In this document: positions 37,414 to 47,497 of the stretch, one piece after another
Numbering within the stretch: position 1 is the first letter of the stretch
Layout of the letters: each line of letters begins with the position of its first letter
Source: Bacteroidia bacterium
Lineage (GTDB): Bacteria; Bacteroidota; Bacteroidia; 2-12-FULL-35-15
Direction: 5' to 3'
NCBI GenBank assembly: GCA_020051175.1
Contig: JAGVJJ010000048.1
Coordinates: 1-64,000, forward strand
Length of the DNA stretch: 64,000 nt
Notes under the pieces: model-generated
What the model was told of the DNA's origin: nothing
The model's database searches: none
The model's input: only the letters and a program-made list of their open reading frames with translations
Made by a program: the position numbers and the translations under genes

Positions 37414-37443
37414 ATTCGTAACCATTCGTTATCTGTAACCATG
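37406..37443. repeat. dispersed repeat spanning bioA stop to next start codon
   Basis: TTTCGTAAATTCGTAACCATTCGTTATCTGTAACCATG; inverted copy at 30485-30523. Confidence 0.85.
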
Positions 37444-38184
37444 TTTAAATCCAAGCGTGAATTCGTTTTCATTATCCTTGCCGGGATATTTATTACCAAC
37501 GCTGTTATTGCTGAGTTAATTGGTGGCAAGCTAATTCAAATAGGCCCATACCCTATATGGGACACAGGGTATGCTTTTGGGCCTTTTATCATGAGCATTG
37601 GCATTATACCGTGGCCAGTGGTATTTTTGACCACCGACCTTATCAATGAATATTACGGGAAAGCAGGCGTAAAACGCCTTTCAATTATAACTGCTTCACT
37701 GATTGCGTACGCTTTTGTAATACTTTTTGTTGCTATTAAAGTGCCTGCAGCTGCCGGAATATCCAGCGTTACAGACGAACAGTTTTTTGCCGTTTTCGGA
37801 CAAAGCCTGTGGATTATTGTTGCAAGTATTATTGCGTTTTTATTGTCACAATTTATTGATGTGTTTATTTTCTGGCTATTGCGTGACAAAACAGGAAAAA
37901 AGATGATTTGGCTTCGCAGTACCGGCTCCACAGCAATTTCGCAATTGGTAGATACCTTTGTAGTACTGGGAATTGCTTTTTGGCTCCCTGGCAAAATGAC
38001 TACTGCCGTATATATAAATGCTGCGCTTACAGGCTACACGTTTAAATTGCTTATTGCAGTTACCCTCACCCCACTGATTTACGCGGGGCACTCCGCACTT
38101 GACAAGTACTTTGGAAATGAAGAAGCAGGGAAACTTATTGAAAAGTCGGCTGAACAATCCTTGGGGCATAAGGTGGAGGAATAG
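37441..38184 (+). CDS. queuosine precursor transporter (YhhQ/DUF165 family)
   Basis: Polytopic; VFLTTDLINEYYGKAGVKRL...FIFWLLRDKTGKKMIWLRSTGSTAISQLVDTFVV. Confidence 0.92.
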   Translation: MFKSKREFVFIILAGIFITNAVIAELIGGKLIQIGPYPIWDTGYAFGPFIMSIGIIPWPVVFLTTDLINEYYGKAGVKRLSIITASLIAYAFVILFVAIKVPAAAGISSVTDEQFFAVFGQSLWIIVASIIAFLLSQFIDVFIFWLLRDKTGKKMIWLRSTGSTAISQLVDTFVVLGIAFWLPGKMTTAVYINAALTGYTFKLLIAVTLTPLIYAGHSALDKYFGNEEAGKLIEKSAEQSLGHKVEE

Positions 38185-38305
38185 AATTAGGAATTGTACT
38201 TTACTTACATGGAGTTAAATTGGCATAATTTTAGTTCCAATTTATTAGAAGCTTCAGTTCTGTTAACTTTATGTTTTCATTAATATTTAAGCTTAAAATG
38301 GCCAA

Positions 38306-39571
38306 ATGAAAAGTGCGATTTATATTCTCTTGTCTTGTACAGTTAGCTTAAAGGTATTTTCCCAGACAGTGTATATTAATTCTATTTCCACATCACGACA
38401 ATCAAATGGTGATAATGGTTACACACTTGATGGTCTGCGTATGACGGCAGGGTCTCGCCCTAAATTATTAAACCCTAACAATTTCAGTTTGACTGGAATA
38501 TATCCGAAAAATGTTTTAATATTTGATGGTTATAGTACTTCGGGTAGCTTAAATACTGTATCAAATATTCCTTTGAATAATATTTTTTTCTTTGGTTCTT
38601 TTAACAAAAATGATATATCAACTCAACCGTTTACATTAGATGAAATTGATTCTCTATACAATTGGTCATTACGAGGAGGCAAATTAATTATTGCTTCCGG
38701 AGGCTCTTACAGTACATTTTTTGATGCCAATATCTTAAATAGTAAATGGGGTTATAGTTACCAATCTCAAAATCCATGCAGTTTTATCCCCACTTCATAT
38801 GGAACAGGGACTGATATATTCAATGGTCCTTTTGGAAACGTAATCGCAGCAAATCAAGGCGCAGCTGCTCAGGGATATTTTAATTCCGTAACTACTAATT
38901 CGAAAATTTTAGCCACAGATGCAAACGGAAATGCAACTCTGTTTATGGATTGTAACACATTAGATTTAATTATTTCAGATGTGGATGGTTATACTGATTT
39001 AGGTGGAATAACCTCCGGAGCCACAATTATTAATGCACAAGATAAATTTTGGACAAATACAATCGTTTTTATGGATAATTTACAACCTCTACCGGTTATT
39101 ACAAAGGTCTCCAATACTTTAACACTTAATTCAACTTATATTAGCTATCAATGGTATTTAAATAATACTCCAGTTATTTATAATGGAAACCAATCTTACA
39201 ATGCTTCCGAGAATGGAAATTACTACGTAGAAGTAACTGTTAATGGTGGTTGTACAGTAAGATCCAATATTCTAACAATTGATTCAATTGAAACTGATTT
39301 GGTTGAATTACCGAACATATTTTCTCCAAATGGTGATGGGATAAACGATACATTTATTCCAACAAGGCTAGCCGGAATTAAAATAAATCAAATATTTATA
39401 TTCAACAGGTGGGGCAAGTTAGTATACAATAAGACTAACCCAATAACACTCTGGGACGGTAAAATAAACAATAATGACTCAACTGAAGGAGTTTACTACT
39501 GGATACTTGAATACCAAGATTCAATGGAAACTATGGGGAAAAAGACTGGTTTTGTACAACTGATCCGATAA
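38306..39571 (+). CDS. gliding motility-associated C-terminal domain (T9SS type B) protein
   Basis: C-term ELPNIFSPNGDGINDTFIPTRLAG...IFNRWGKLVYNKTNPITLWDGKINNNDSTEGVYYWILEY. Confidence 0.88.
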   Translation: MKSAIYILLSCTVSLKVFSQTVYINSISTSRQSNGDNGYTLDGLRMTAGSRPKLLNPNNFSLTGIYPKNVLIFDGYSTSGSLNTVSNIPLNNIFFFGSFNKNDISTQPFTLDEIDSLYNWSLRGGKLIIASGGSYSTFFDANILNSKWGYSYQSQNPCSFIPTSYGTGTDIFNGPFGNVIAANQGAAAQGYFNSVTTNSKILATDANGNATLFMDCNTLDLIISDVDGYTDLGGITSGATIINAQDKFWTNTIVFMDNLQPLPVITKVSNTLTLNSTYISYQWYLNNTPVIYNGNQSYNASENGNYYVEVTVNGGCTVRSNILTIDSIETDLVELPNIFSPNGDGINDTFIPTRLAGIKINQIFIFNRWGKLVYNKTNPITLWDGKINNNDSTEGVYYWILEYQDSMETMGKKTGFVQLIR

Positions 39572-39587
39572 AATAATATTTATTAGA

Positions 39588-40571
39588 CTACTTTTTCTCC
39601 TCCTCCACACTCTGCTCCACCCCTGCTTTATACACTTTTTTCTCAAGCTCCTGCCCGTTTTCATCATAGCTTATCCACTCCCCTTCCAGGATGCCGTCCA
39701 GGTAATTTTCTTTTACACTTGCTATTCCGTTTTCATGATAAAGCATCCATAACCCTTCTTTTTTACCGCCTTTGTACATGCCTTTTCGGCTGGGCTGTCC
39801 GTTGTCGTGGTAGTACAACCACTCGCCTTCCGGCAGGCCTGCGATATAGTTCCCTTGCTCCCTTAATTGCTTGTTCTCATAATAATCGAGCCACTCCCCC
39901 TCTTCTTTGCCATCACGGAACATTCCTTTTTTTAATACTTCTCCGCTTTCGTAATATTCTGCAACCTCACCTTCCTGCCTGCCATTAATATAAAATTCCC
40001 GCTTTTTCAATTTGCCATTTTTGTAATGTTCCGTCCACTCCCCTTCTTTTTTACCGTTAACATATAAACCCCGGGAAGCTACCGATGCACTATCATACAG
40101 CTCCATCCATGGTCCTTCAGCTTTTCCGTTTTTATAATTCAGCTTTGCAATAAGTTTGCTTTGCTTGTTATACAGCAGCCAAGTACCTGAAAAGTAGTGT
40201 GGTGGCGTATCGTAACGTGCCACAGCAGTATACACCGTATCTTTTACCGAATCTATTACTGTATGCCGCACGTCCATACTTATCAGTTTACTGATATTGC
40301 CTGAACGAAGCTCTTCCAGCTCATTCCAGGGCGCTTCTTTGTAACGCGGATGCAGTACCAGATGACCCGTACTATCTATAATACCATACAAGTCCACCTT
40401 TTTAACAAGCGCAAAGCCATTCAGAAAATTACCCTGATGAAGCAACTCTCCATTATTGTTTTCAATGGTTCCGGAATGCGTCAGTTGTACGTTATACTTC
40501 TGGGAAAAGCTATTAAAGGATATAAACAGAAAGAATAAATAAAAAAAACGCTGCATAGGCTCTTGTATCAA
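39588..40571 (-). CDS. MORN-variant / YwqK-like repeat protein
   Basis: About seven repeats of type GKKEGEWxxYYENGQLxxKGxYxxG. Confidence 0.88.
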   Translation of the reverse strand: MIQEPMQRFFYLFFLFISFNSFSQKYNVQLTHSGTIENNNGELLHQGNFLNGFALVKKVDLYGIIDSTGHLVLHPRYKEAPWNELEELRSGNISKLISMDVRHTVIDSVKDTVYTAVARYDTPPHYFSGTWLLYNKQSKLIAKLNYKNGKAEGPWMELYDSASVASRGLYVNGKKEGEWTEHYKNGKLKKREFYINGRQEGEVAEYYESGEVLKKGMFRDGKEEGEWLDYYENKQLREQGNYIAGLPEGEWLYYHDNGQPSRKGMYKGGKKEGLWMLYHENGIASVKENYLDGILEGEWISYDENGQELEKKVYKAGVEQSVEEEKK

Positions 40572-40646
40572 CGTTTTAAAAATAATGAAGTTTTGGCAGA
40601 AAAAAAATTAAATATCTTTCAAACCGCCAAACAGATTTATTTACTA

Positions 40647-41918
40647 CTAATGGCCCTTATTTGTAGTTTCATCAATTACCCCATCATTCTTGATTTCCAG
40701 GAGCCCATCATTATTACCGAACAGACGTTCCAAAGCAGTGGTACTGGTTTTTATTTTAACACCCTCCCACTTTTTACCTGCACCGGTTATCGTTCCACCA
40801 TCAACAATTAAGCGGCCTCCCCGTTTAATAATGATTTCACCTTGCTCAGGCATTAGTATCCGGCCAGTAACAGTAAGTGTTGCACCAGCCTCCACCACAA
40901 TCGGGCTGTAACACCGTATATCAAAATTCCACGTTTCATCCTTTTTTATACGGTATTCACGATTGTCAAACACATCGTCTTTCACGTATTTCCGGGGCGA
41001 CTTTATAGCCAACGCCCTGTGCAGTTTTCCGATCTGCATGGGTGAGAAATAGTAATACAACATATTATTACCGCCCATCATGTTGTTGGTGCAGGTATTT
41101 TCACCCGGTGTGATGGTGCAGCCAAAACGTCCCTGCTCATAACAGTCTGCCGGAGGGTTAGGCCCAAACACATCGTACAGGTATTCCGGGTCAGATGCAT
41201 TGCAGGTTTCAGGACAGCAGGCACGATTGTATGTGTGCAGTAAGTCCAACGCATGGCCCAATTCATGTGCAAGGGTTTGTGAATTGACATAGTTTGGAAA
41301 GAGTGTGCTGATATAGACGGCAACATTGCCCTCCAGTGAAGAAGGATGTGTGCCTGTATGTCCTTGCAGGATAAAATTCGGATAGGGTGAAATAGCATGT
41401 GGCTGGGCAGTGCCACCATCGGTAATATAAATGTTTAAATTATTGAGCCTTTCCGGATCCACGCCCGCAATATGCTTTTCAAGCACACTGATGGAGGAAG
41501 TATTGTATAGTTTTGTCCCTTCATAAAAATAAAGCCGGTCGTCAAGGTCAAAACGGATTTTGGTATCTTTTATCCAGGGTACACCAGCAATACCGTATGT
41601 TGCGGAATCAACATTGGCATAAAAGCCATTCAGCCATAACATCATTTGCTTTATTGCAGCCCGCGTTGAATCGGTGTTCTGCATGGTACCCGGACCGGTA
41701 AAAATATTTACCGCAACTCGGATATGCTTTACCGGGCTGTATTCATCGGGTATATAACTTTCAATTTTTTTATAATAACCAGTATAATCGGGGTTGGTGT
41801 TGGCATTGGAATTATCGGGTGCAGCCTTTTTTGTTTTTACCTGTGCCCATAAAAGAGTCTGCTGAAAGGCAAAAACATAAAGTAAAAAAACAATGTATTT
41901 TGTTTTACCGGTATTCAT
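40647..41918 (-). CDS. M43 (pappalysin-like) zinc metallopeptidase, secreted
   Basis: LAHELGHALDLLHTYN plus Met-turn-like NMMGGNNMLYYYFSPMQIGKLHRAL. Confidence 0.8.
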   Translation of the reverse strand: MNTGKTKYIVFLLYVFAFQQTLLWAQVKTKKAAPDNSNANTNPDYTGYYKKIESYIPDEYSPVKHIRVAVNIFTGPGTMQNTDSTRAAIKQMMLWLNGFYANVDSATYGIAGVPWIKDTKIRFDLDDRLYFYEGTKLYNTSSISVLEKHIAGVDPERLNNLNIYITDGGTAQPHAISPYPNFILQGHTGTHPSSLEGNVAVYISTLFPNYVNSQTLAHELGHALDLLHTYNRACCPETCNASDPEYLYDVFGPNPPADCYEQGRFGCTITPGENTCTNNMMGGNNMLYYYFSPMQIGKLHRALAIKSPRKYVKDDVFDNREYRIKKDETWNFDIRCYSPIVVEAGATLTVTGRILMPEQGEIIIKRGGRLIVDGGTITGAGKKWEGVKIKTSTTALERLFGNNDGLLEIKNDGVIDETTNKGH

Positions 41919-42051
41919 TAGAAAACGCTATGCACTATGGACACAAATGTAACAACAAATGCCTTGCAGAACCCTCCGTAAAGCACCATTTCCCCTGTTG
42001 GCCTTTGTGTTGGAAACACAAAGCAATAATTGTACCCTTTTAAAAATGGAA

Positions 42052-42468
42052 TTATTTACAATCGCAGCTATCGTTTTCCATGTTGAGATCAATAGCTGTT
42101 ACTACCCTGGAGGTAGTATCACAGTCTGCAATGACGATGCGCAGTTTTTTTCCCGAAGCAGTAAGGCCTTCTATAGCATAGGTGGGACAAGGCTTATCGT
42201 GCACTTCGCTTTTATCGTAATTCACTTTGCCGCTTTTCATTGCCTGCTTTAGTTCTTCTTCTGTAATGTTGCGGCATTTCATGCGGCACTCCCCATGCTG
42301 CGTGTATTCCAGCTTCTGATAATTCAGTTCTTCCAGCTTTACCGAGGAAGGCATTTTACAGCCCTTGCCTTTATAGATAAAGCTTACAGCAAGCAAGCCC
42401 AGGCAGAAGCCAAAACCATAAAATTTAAGGCGTCTTATCAAATCTGCATTTTTACCCGGAATAGCCAT
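42052..42468 (-). CDS. DUF4258 domain-containing protein
   Basis: YTQHGECRMKCRNITEEELKQAMKSGKVNYDKSEVHDKPCPTYAIEGLTASGKKLRIVIADCDTTSRVVTAIDL. Confidence 0.85.
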   Translation of the reverse strand: MAIPGKNADLIRRLKFYGFGFCLGLLAVSFIYKGKGCKMPSSVKLEELNYQKLEYTQHGECRMKCRNITEEELKQAMKSGKVNYDKSEVHDKPCPTYAIEGLTASGKKLRIVIADCDTTSRVVTAIDLNMENDSCDCK

Positions 42469-42476
42469 GTTTTTTT

Positions 42477-42608
42477 AATTGGAGAATTGGAGAATTGGTG
42501 AGTTGGAGAATTTTAGAATTAGTGAATTGGTAATATAGAGAATTGGAGAATTGTAACTGATGAAAATTTAGCCTTCTCTAATTCTCTATATCACCAAATC
42601 TCCAATTC
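42477..42608. repeat. octad repeat array (GGAGAATT) as inverted arms
   Basis: GGAGAATT GGAGAATT GGTGAGTT GGAGAATT TTAGAATT AGTGAATT ... versus TTCTCT AATTCTCT ATATCACC AAATCTCC AATTC; fills the ald-DUF4258 intergenic. Confidence 0.88.
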
Positions 42609-42610
42609 TT

Positions 42611-43828
42611 TTATATCCCCGGCATCAGCAAATTAATATCCTTATGCGGCAGTTTAAACATTTCGCCAAGCACACGGTTGGTAAGCACTCCGTTGTAAAT
42701 GTATATTCCGTTACGCACGCCTTCATCCCTGCGGAGCATGTTTTTTACACCACCCTCTTCGCCAATATTTAAAAGGATTGGAGCAAAAATAGTGCTCAAA
42801 GCATACGATGCCGTGCGCGATACGCGTGATGCAATGTTTGGCACACAATAGTGCACAACACCATATTTGCGGAACACTGGCTTGGAGTGGTTTGTTACTT
42901 CAGAAGTTTCAAAACATCCGCCCTGATCAATGCTTACATCAATTACAACGGAACCCGCTTTCATTTCGCTCACCATTTCGGAAGTAACCACCAATGGTGT
43001 ACGTCCGTGTTGTGCACGGATAGCACCAATCACCACATCGGCAGTTTTTAAATGCTTTGCAAGTACGCGTGGCTGGATAACAGAAGTAAAAATACGTGTT
43101 CCTATATCGCTTTGTAAACGTCTCAAACGGTAAATGGAATTATCAAACACCTTTACGGACGCACCCAGTCCAAGTGCCGCACGTGTAGCAAATTCTCCTA
43201 CAGTACCTGCACCCAGTACAACCACCTCTGTAGGTGAAATGCCAGAAATACCACCCAGTATGGAACCTTGCCCGTTGTTTACATTACTCAGGTACTCAGC
43301 GGCAATCAGGATTGATGTGCTGCCGGCAATCTCTCCCATAGAGCGTATTACAGTATAAATGCCATCATCGTCCTTTATCCACTCAAAACCAATGGCTGTG
43401 ATTTTTTTAGCAATCAGTTTCTTCAAAAAATCTTCCGGCTGAACGGTCAGCTGCAATGCAGAAATCAGTGTCTGGTTCTGCTGCATCATCTCAATTTCGG
43501 CCTGTGATGGCGGTGCCACCTTTAAAATAATATCGGCTTTATATACCTCTTCCGTGCTGTAAACAATCTCCGCACCGGCTTCACTGTAATCGTGATCCTG
43601 GAAGTTGGCCATTTTGCCGGCATTACTTTCCACCACAATATGATGTCCATTATTCACAAGCAATGCAACAGCATCCGGAACCAGTGCCACACGGTTTTCC
43701 TGAAAAGATATTTCTTTGGGAATCCCGATAAACAGCTTACTTTTTTTGCGGCCTATTTCAAGCATTTCTTCCTGGGGCATTAAAGCTGTTTGTGTAAGAG
43801 AAGCAAGTAGTTCTTTTGATGTTTTCAT
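42611..43828 (-). CDS. ald: alanine dehydrogenase
   Basis: GIPKEISFQENRVALVPDAVALLVNNGHHIVVESNAG...VVLGAGTVGEFATRAALGLGASVKVFD...VVIDVSIDQGGCFETS. Confidence 0.9.
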   Translation of the reverse strand: MKTSKELLASLTQTALMPQEEMLEIGRKKSKLFIGIPKEISFQENRVALVPDAVALLVNNGHHIVVESNAGKMANFQDHDYSEAGAEIVYSTEEVYKADIILKVAPPSQAEIEMMQQNQTLISALQLTVQPEDFLKKLIAKKITAIGFEWIKDDDGIYTVIRSMGEIAGSTSILIAAEYLSNVNNGQGSILGGISGISPTEVVVLGAGTVGEFATRAALGLGASVKVFDNSIYRLRRLQSDIGTRIFTSVIQPRVLAKHLKTADVVIGAIRAQHGRTPLVVTSEMVSEMKAGSVVIDVSIDQGGCFETSEVTNHSKPVFRKYGVVHYCVPNIASRVSRTASYALSTIFAPILLNIGEEGGVKNMLRRDEGVRNGIYIYNGVLTNRVLGEMFKLPHKDINLLMPGI

Positions 43829-43962
43829 TGTATGTAAGTGTTGTTTTTTTGAATGAGTGCAAAGCTATGAAATACTGTTTATACAAAAAATGGTGCCGAT
43901 GGTGAGTTATTAAGGATGGAATGTTAACAGCGGTTTTCGGGAAATATGCATTTAAAGCAGAA

Positions 43963-44008
43963 AGCCACAGATTCACAGATTAAATAGCAAATCTGTAAAT
44001 CTGTGGCT
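43963..44008. repeat. palindromic repeat AGCCACAGATT...
   Basis: AGCCACAGATTCACAGATT / AATCTGTAAATCTGTGGCT (18/19). Confidence 0.85.
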
Positions 44009-44036
44009 AAAACACAAAACCCCAATTATTTGAATT

Positions 44037-44468
44037 TCAATCAATTAACTCATCAACAGTAAAAATCCGTTGTTCATTTTCCCCTATGCTGATACTTACC
44101 TTTACGTAATCCTCTGGTAGCAGCTCCAGGATTTTTTCGGGCCATTCAATAAAACAAAAGGCATCGGAATAAAAATAATCCTCATATCCCATGTCAAAAG
44201 CCTCGCTTACAGATTTTATCCTGTAAAAATCAAAATGGAAGATTTTTTTTCCATTAGCAGTCCGGTATTCATTCACAATTGAAAAAGTGGGACTACTGAT
44301 GGAATCTGTAACCCCCAGCGCTTCACAAAGCTTTTTTATGAAAGTGGTTTTTCCCGCTCCCATTGGGGCATAAAACGCAAATACCCTTTTATCTGAGTAA
44401 TCACTGATTATCTGTGTTGCCAGTGCAGGCAATCTGGAGATATTGTTAATTGTATATGTTTGAGGCAT
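44037..44468 (-). CDS. tsaE: tRNA threonylcarbamoyladenosine biosynthesis ATPase
   Basis: PMGAGKTTFIKKLCEALGVTDSISSPTFSIVNEYRTANGKKIFHFDFYRIKS...FIEWPEKILELLP. Confidence 0.94.
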   Translation of the reverse strand: MPQTYTINNISRLPALATQIISDYSDKRVFAFYAPMGAGKTTFIKKLCEALGVTDSISSPTFSIVNEYRTANGKKIFHFDFYRIKSVSEAFDMGYEDYFYSDAFCFIEWPEKILELLPEDYVKVSISIGENEQRIFTVDELID

Positions 44469-44533
44469 AATTCTTCTGTAGGACTACAAAAATAGTATTC
44501 TTATCGTATCAAAAGCTGCATCACAGAAAATCA

Positions 44534-45643
44534 CTATTCGAAGCGAATTGCCACCGAAGCCGTGACTGCAAGATTGCTTTGGGTATAACTGCTTCCTAGA
44601 GGATAAATATTTGCCGGACTACTAAGCCATCTTCCTTCTACTCGGCATGCAAAAACCGGTACGGGGGTATAATCCAGGTTCAGAGAAAGACCGGAAGTAT
44701 ATAATGCATGATTTTTCACCGCTGCAGCCGGAACAATGATGTTGAACTTGTCCTCATAATATTCATAACGAACCGCTGTTGCCAGCTTTGGAGTAAATTT
44801 ACACCTCGCTATCAGCACAGGACTAAACCAGTAGCCGTACTCCTGGCTACGCTTCAATTTTTGCTGCATACCAATATCAAAACCAGCGATAATTCCTATC
44901 TTTTCAGAAAACTGGAATTGTCCGTAAAAATTATTGAAATAACGCATTCGCCTTGTTATGTTCGAATCATCTGTCCCGACAAATGTGCTCCAGTTCAAAA
45001 GAACATTTTTTGAATGCGTGTACTTAAGCTGTGTACCAAAAGCAGGAAGCGAATTTCCTACAACTGGTTGTATGCGTTGCCAGCCATTGCATACAAGAGC
45101 TGCCAGTTCCAATTTTTTAGAAGGGTTGTAAGTCAGTTTAGCCCCTGCCATATAGTAAGGACTCAGTTCTGCCAGCAATGATCGTGTTAAATTCCAGTTA
45201 TCAATAGAAACGGCACTTTCAAAGCCGATGTGTGAATTGAGAATACCAACATCCAGCCAGAGGTTTCTCTTTTGGTTAAGGGCAGCCCCCACATTGCATT
45301 CACTGATGTATTTCAGAAAATCGGGTTCAGCCGCATAGTTATCAACTGCATAAGTTCCAGCCTGTATAGCTATAGCCGACCTGTACCTGGAATGATCCAA
45401 TACAATTTTAATAAGTGCCAGGTTAACATTAAACCTGTTGTGCCGGTTGTGATTGACAAGGAAAGGCAAGCGGTACTTGTCTGAAGACTGATTGAAGTCA
45501 TAGGCATAAAAAGCATCAACAAAGCCGGAAGCATTTACCAGTCTTTTTTTTTGAGAACTGGTAGTATCCTGTTGTGCAAAACCAGTTTGCACCAGGAGTA
45601 ATAGAAAAATATAGAAAAACGGAGTAGCCTTTTTAGAAACCAA
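44534..45643 (-). CDS. outer membrane beta-barrel porin-like protein
   Basis: Signal peptide; ASGFVDAFYAYDFNQSSDKYRLPFLVNHNRHNRFNVNLALI...; terminal AVTASVAIRFE. Confidence 0.8.
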   Translation of the reverse strand: MVSKKATPFFYIFLLLLVQTGFAQQDTTSSQKKRLVNASGFVDAFYAYDFNQSSDKYRLPFLVNHNRHNRFNVNLALIKIVLDHSRYRSAIAIQAGTYAVDNYAAEPDFLKYISECNVGAALNQKRNLWLDVGILNSHIGFESAVSIDNWNLTRSLLAELSPYYMAGAKLTYNPSKKLELAALVCNGWQRIQPVVGNSLPAFGTQLKYTHSKNVLLNWSTFVGTDDSNITRRMRYFNNFYGQFQFSEKIGIIAGFDIGMQQKLKRSQEYGYWFSPVLIARCKFTPKLATAVRYEYYEDKFNIIVPAAAVKNHALYTSGLSLNLDYTPVPVFACRVEGRWLSSPANIYPLGSSYTQSNLAVTASVAIRFE

Positions 45644-45827
45644 GATAAATAGGATTGTATCCGGCTAAAATAACATAATATTGTTGAACGAACACATCTT
45701 CTCCTGCGCAATATGCGACACCGTATACTCTCCCACAGTCCTCCACCAAGCTCTCTATAGGAGTCCTTCGGACAGACTGACAACCCACTTTGCTATTAAC
45801 TATTAACCAATAAACAAATTAACCCAA

Positions 45828-47381
45828 TCACTTCGCACTCAAAGTCACATACGGAATAATCATTTCCTCAAGTGACACACCTCCATGCTGGAATGTATTA
45901 CGGTAATAGCTTACGTAGTAATTGTAATTGTTGGGGTAAGCAAAAAACTTGTCTTCTTTTACAAATACAAAAGTGGTGCTCATGTGTTGTCTTGGTAAAA
46001 ATGCATCAGCCGGATTCTTTACCTCAAACACTTCTTTTTTAACATAATCAAGGCTCTTGCCCTGTTTGTACCTTAAATTGGTATTTACATTCTTGTCCCC
46101 AACCACTTTGGATGGCTCACTTACCTTGATTGTGCCATGGTCGGTAGTGATGATCAACCTGCCTTTTTTAGCAGCTATCTGCTTCAGCATATCGTGCAGC
46201 GGAGAATGCTCAAACCACGACAATGTAATGGAGCGGTATGCCTTTTCATCGTCTGCCAGCTCACGGATGATTTCCATCTCCGTACGGGCATGGGAAAGCA
46301 TATCCACGAAGTTATATACAATCACATTCAGCTTGTTCTGCATCAGGTTGCTCATGTTTTCTGCCAGCTTTTTACCGGCAGCATGATTGGTAATTTTATT
46401 ATAGCTCACTTTTATGTCCTTGCCCAAACGTTTCAACTGATCAAGCATCAGCTCCTCCTCGTGCATGTTCTTTCCACCTTCGTCTTCATCGTTCAACCAC
46501 AGTTTCGGGAAGCGTTTTTCAATTTCAGAAGGCATAAGACCGGCAAAAAAAGCATTTCGGGCATATTGAGTCGCGGTTGGTAAAATACTGCTGTAAAGCT
46601 CTTCGTTTTCCACCTTAAAGTACTCAGCCACAATGGGTTGAATAACCTTCCACTGATCGTAACGCAGGTTATCAATCAGCACAAGAAATGTGGTTTCGGG
46701 TTTATCCAGCATGGGCACTACCCTGTTTTTAAACACGGTATGTGAAAACAACGGACCATTTGGTTGTTTGCCGTTGAGCCAACTGATGTAATTATTTTCA
46801 ATAAACTTACAGAATTGAGTATTCGCTTCGGATTTCTGCATTTTCAGAATTTCCATCATGCTTTCGTCCTTGCTGCTGTCTAACTCTAACTCCCAGTAAA
46901 CCAATTTCTTATAAACCTCGCTCCATTCGTTCCAGTTCAAACGGTCGCCAAGGGTCATACCTATCTGGCGGAACTCCTGTTGATAGTTGGAGGTAGTTTT
47001 TTCGCTTATCAAACGCTTGTTGTCAAGGGTCTTTTTCAGAGATAGCAATATTTGTTTGGGATTAACAGGCTTAATCAGGTAATCGGATATTTTGGATCCA
47101 ATAGCATCTTCCATCAGGTATTCTTCCTCACTTTTGGTGATCATAATCACCGGAAGGTCCGCGTGTTTGGTTTTTAAGCGGTTCAATGTTTCCAAACCCG
47201 ATAATCCCGGCATATTTTCATCCAGCAGGATAGCTCCGAAATCGTTTTTTTCTACCAGTTCAAGCACTTCATCCCCACTATTGGCAGTATGTACATCGTA
47301 ACCTTTATCTTTCAGGAAAAGGATATGTGGTTTCAGCAAATCGATTTCATCGTCTGCCCATAGAATGCTTATTTTTTCCAT
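45828..47381 (-). CDS. porX: PorX-type response regulator with PglZ/alkaline phosphatase-like domain (T9SS regulator)
   Basis: ISILWADDEIDLLKPHILFLKDKGYDVHTANSGDEVLELV...LLDENMPGLSGLETLNRLK plus PglZ-like domain TFLVLIDNLRYDQWKVIQPIV...IITTDHGTIKV. Confidence 0.93.
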   Translation of the reverse strand: MEKISILWADDEIDLLKPHILFLKDKGYDVHTANSGDEVLELVEKNDFGAILLDENMPGLSGLETLNRLKTKHADLPVIMITKSEEEYLMEDAIGSKISDYLIKPVNPKQILLSLKKTLDNKRLISEKTTSNYQQEFRQIGMTLGDRLNWNEWSEVYKKLVYWELELDSSKDESMMEILKMQKSEANTQFCKFIENNYISWLNGKQPNGPLFSHTVFKNRVVPMLDKPETTFLVLIDNLRYDQWKVIQPIVAEYFKVENEELYSSILPTATQYARNAFFAGLMPSEIEKRFPKLWLNDEDEGGKNMHEEELMLDQLKRLGKDIKVSYNKITNHAAGKKLAENMSNLMQNKLNVIVYNFVDMLSHARTEMEIIRELADDEKAYRSITLSWFEHSPLHDMLKQIAAKKGRLIITTDHGTIKVSEPSKVVGDKNVNTNLRYKQGKSLDYVKKEVFEVKNPADAFLPRQHMSTTFVFVKEDKFFAYPNNYNYYVSYYRNTFQHGGVSLEEMIIPYVTLSAK

Positions 47382-47497
47382 ATATTTTAAAATAATTTTC
47401 GTTTAAATTAAAAACCGTAATTTAAACGAAAGTAGTCTATTTATATTGTTTGAAAATTGGGTTTAACTTATTTTGGCAAACGGATGCTTGTTAAGTG

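Noticed and set aside
39588-40571. Toxin-antitoxin system (YwqK antitoxin-like repeats)
   Set aside because: No adjacent toxin gene; the repeats are MORN-like and the protein has a signal peptide, so a TA role is unsupported.
45535-45783. 82-aa minus ORF overlapping the porin start
   Set aside because: Overlaps a well-supported CDS, Cys/Arg-rich out-of-frame composition.
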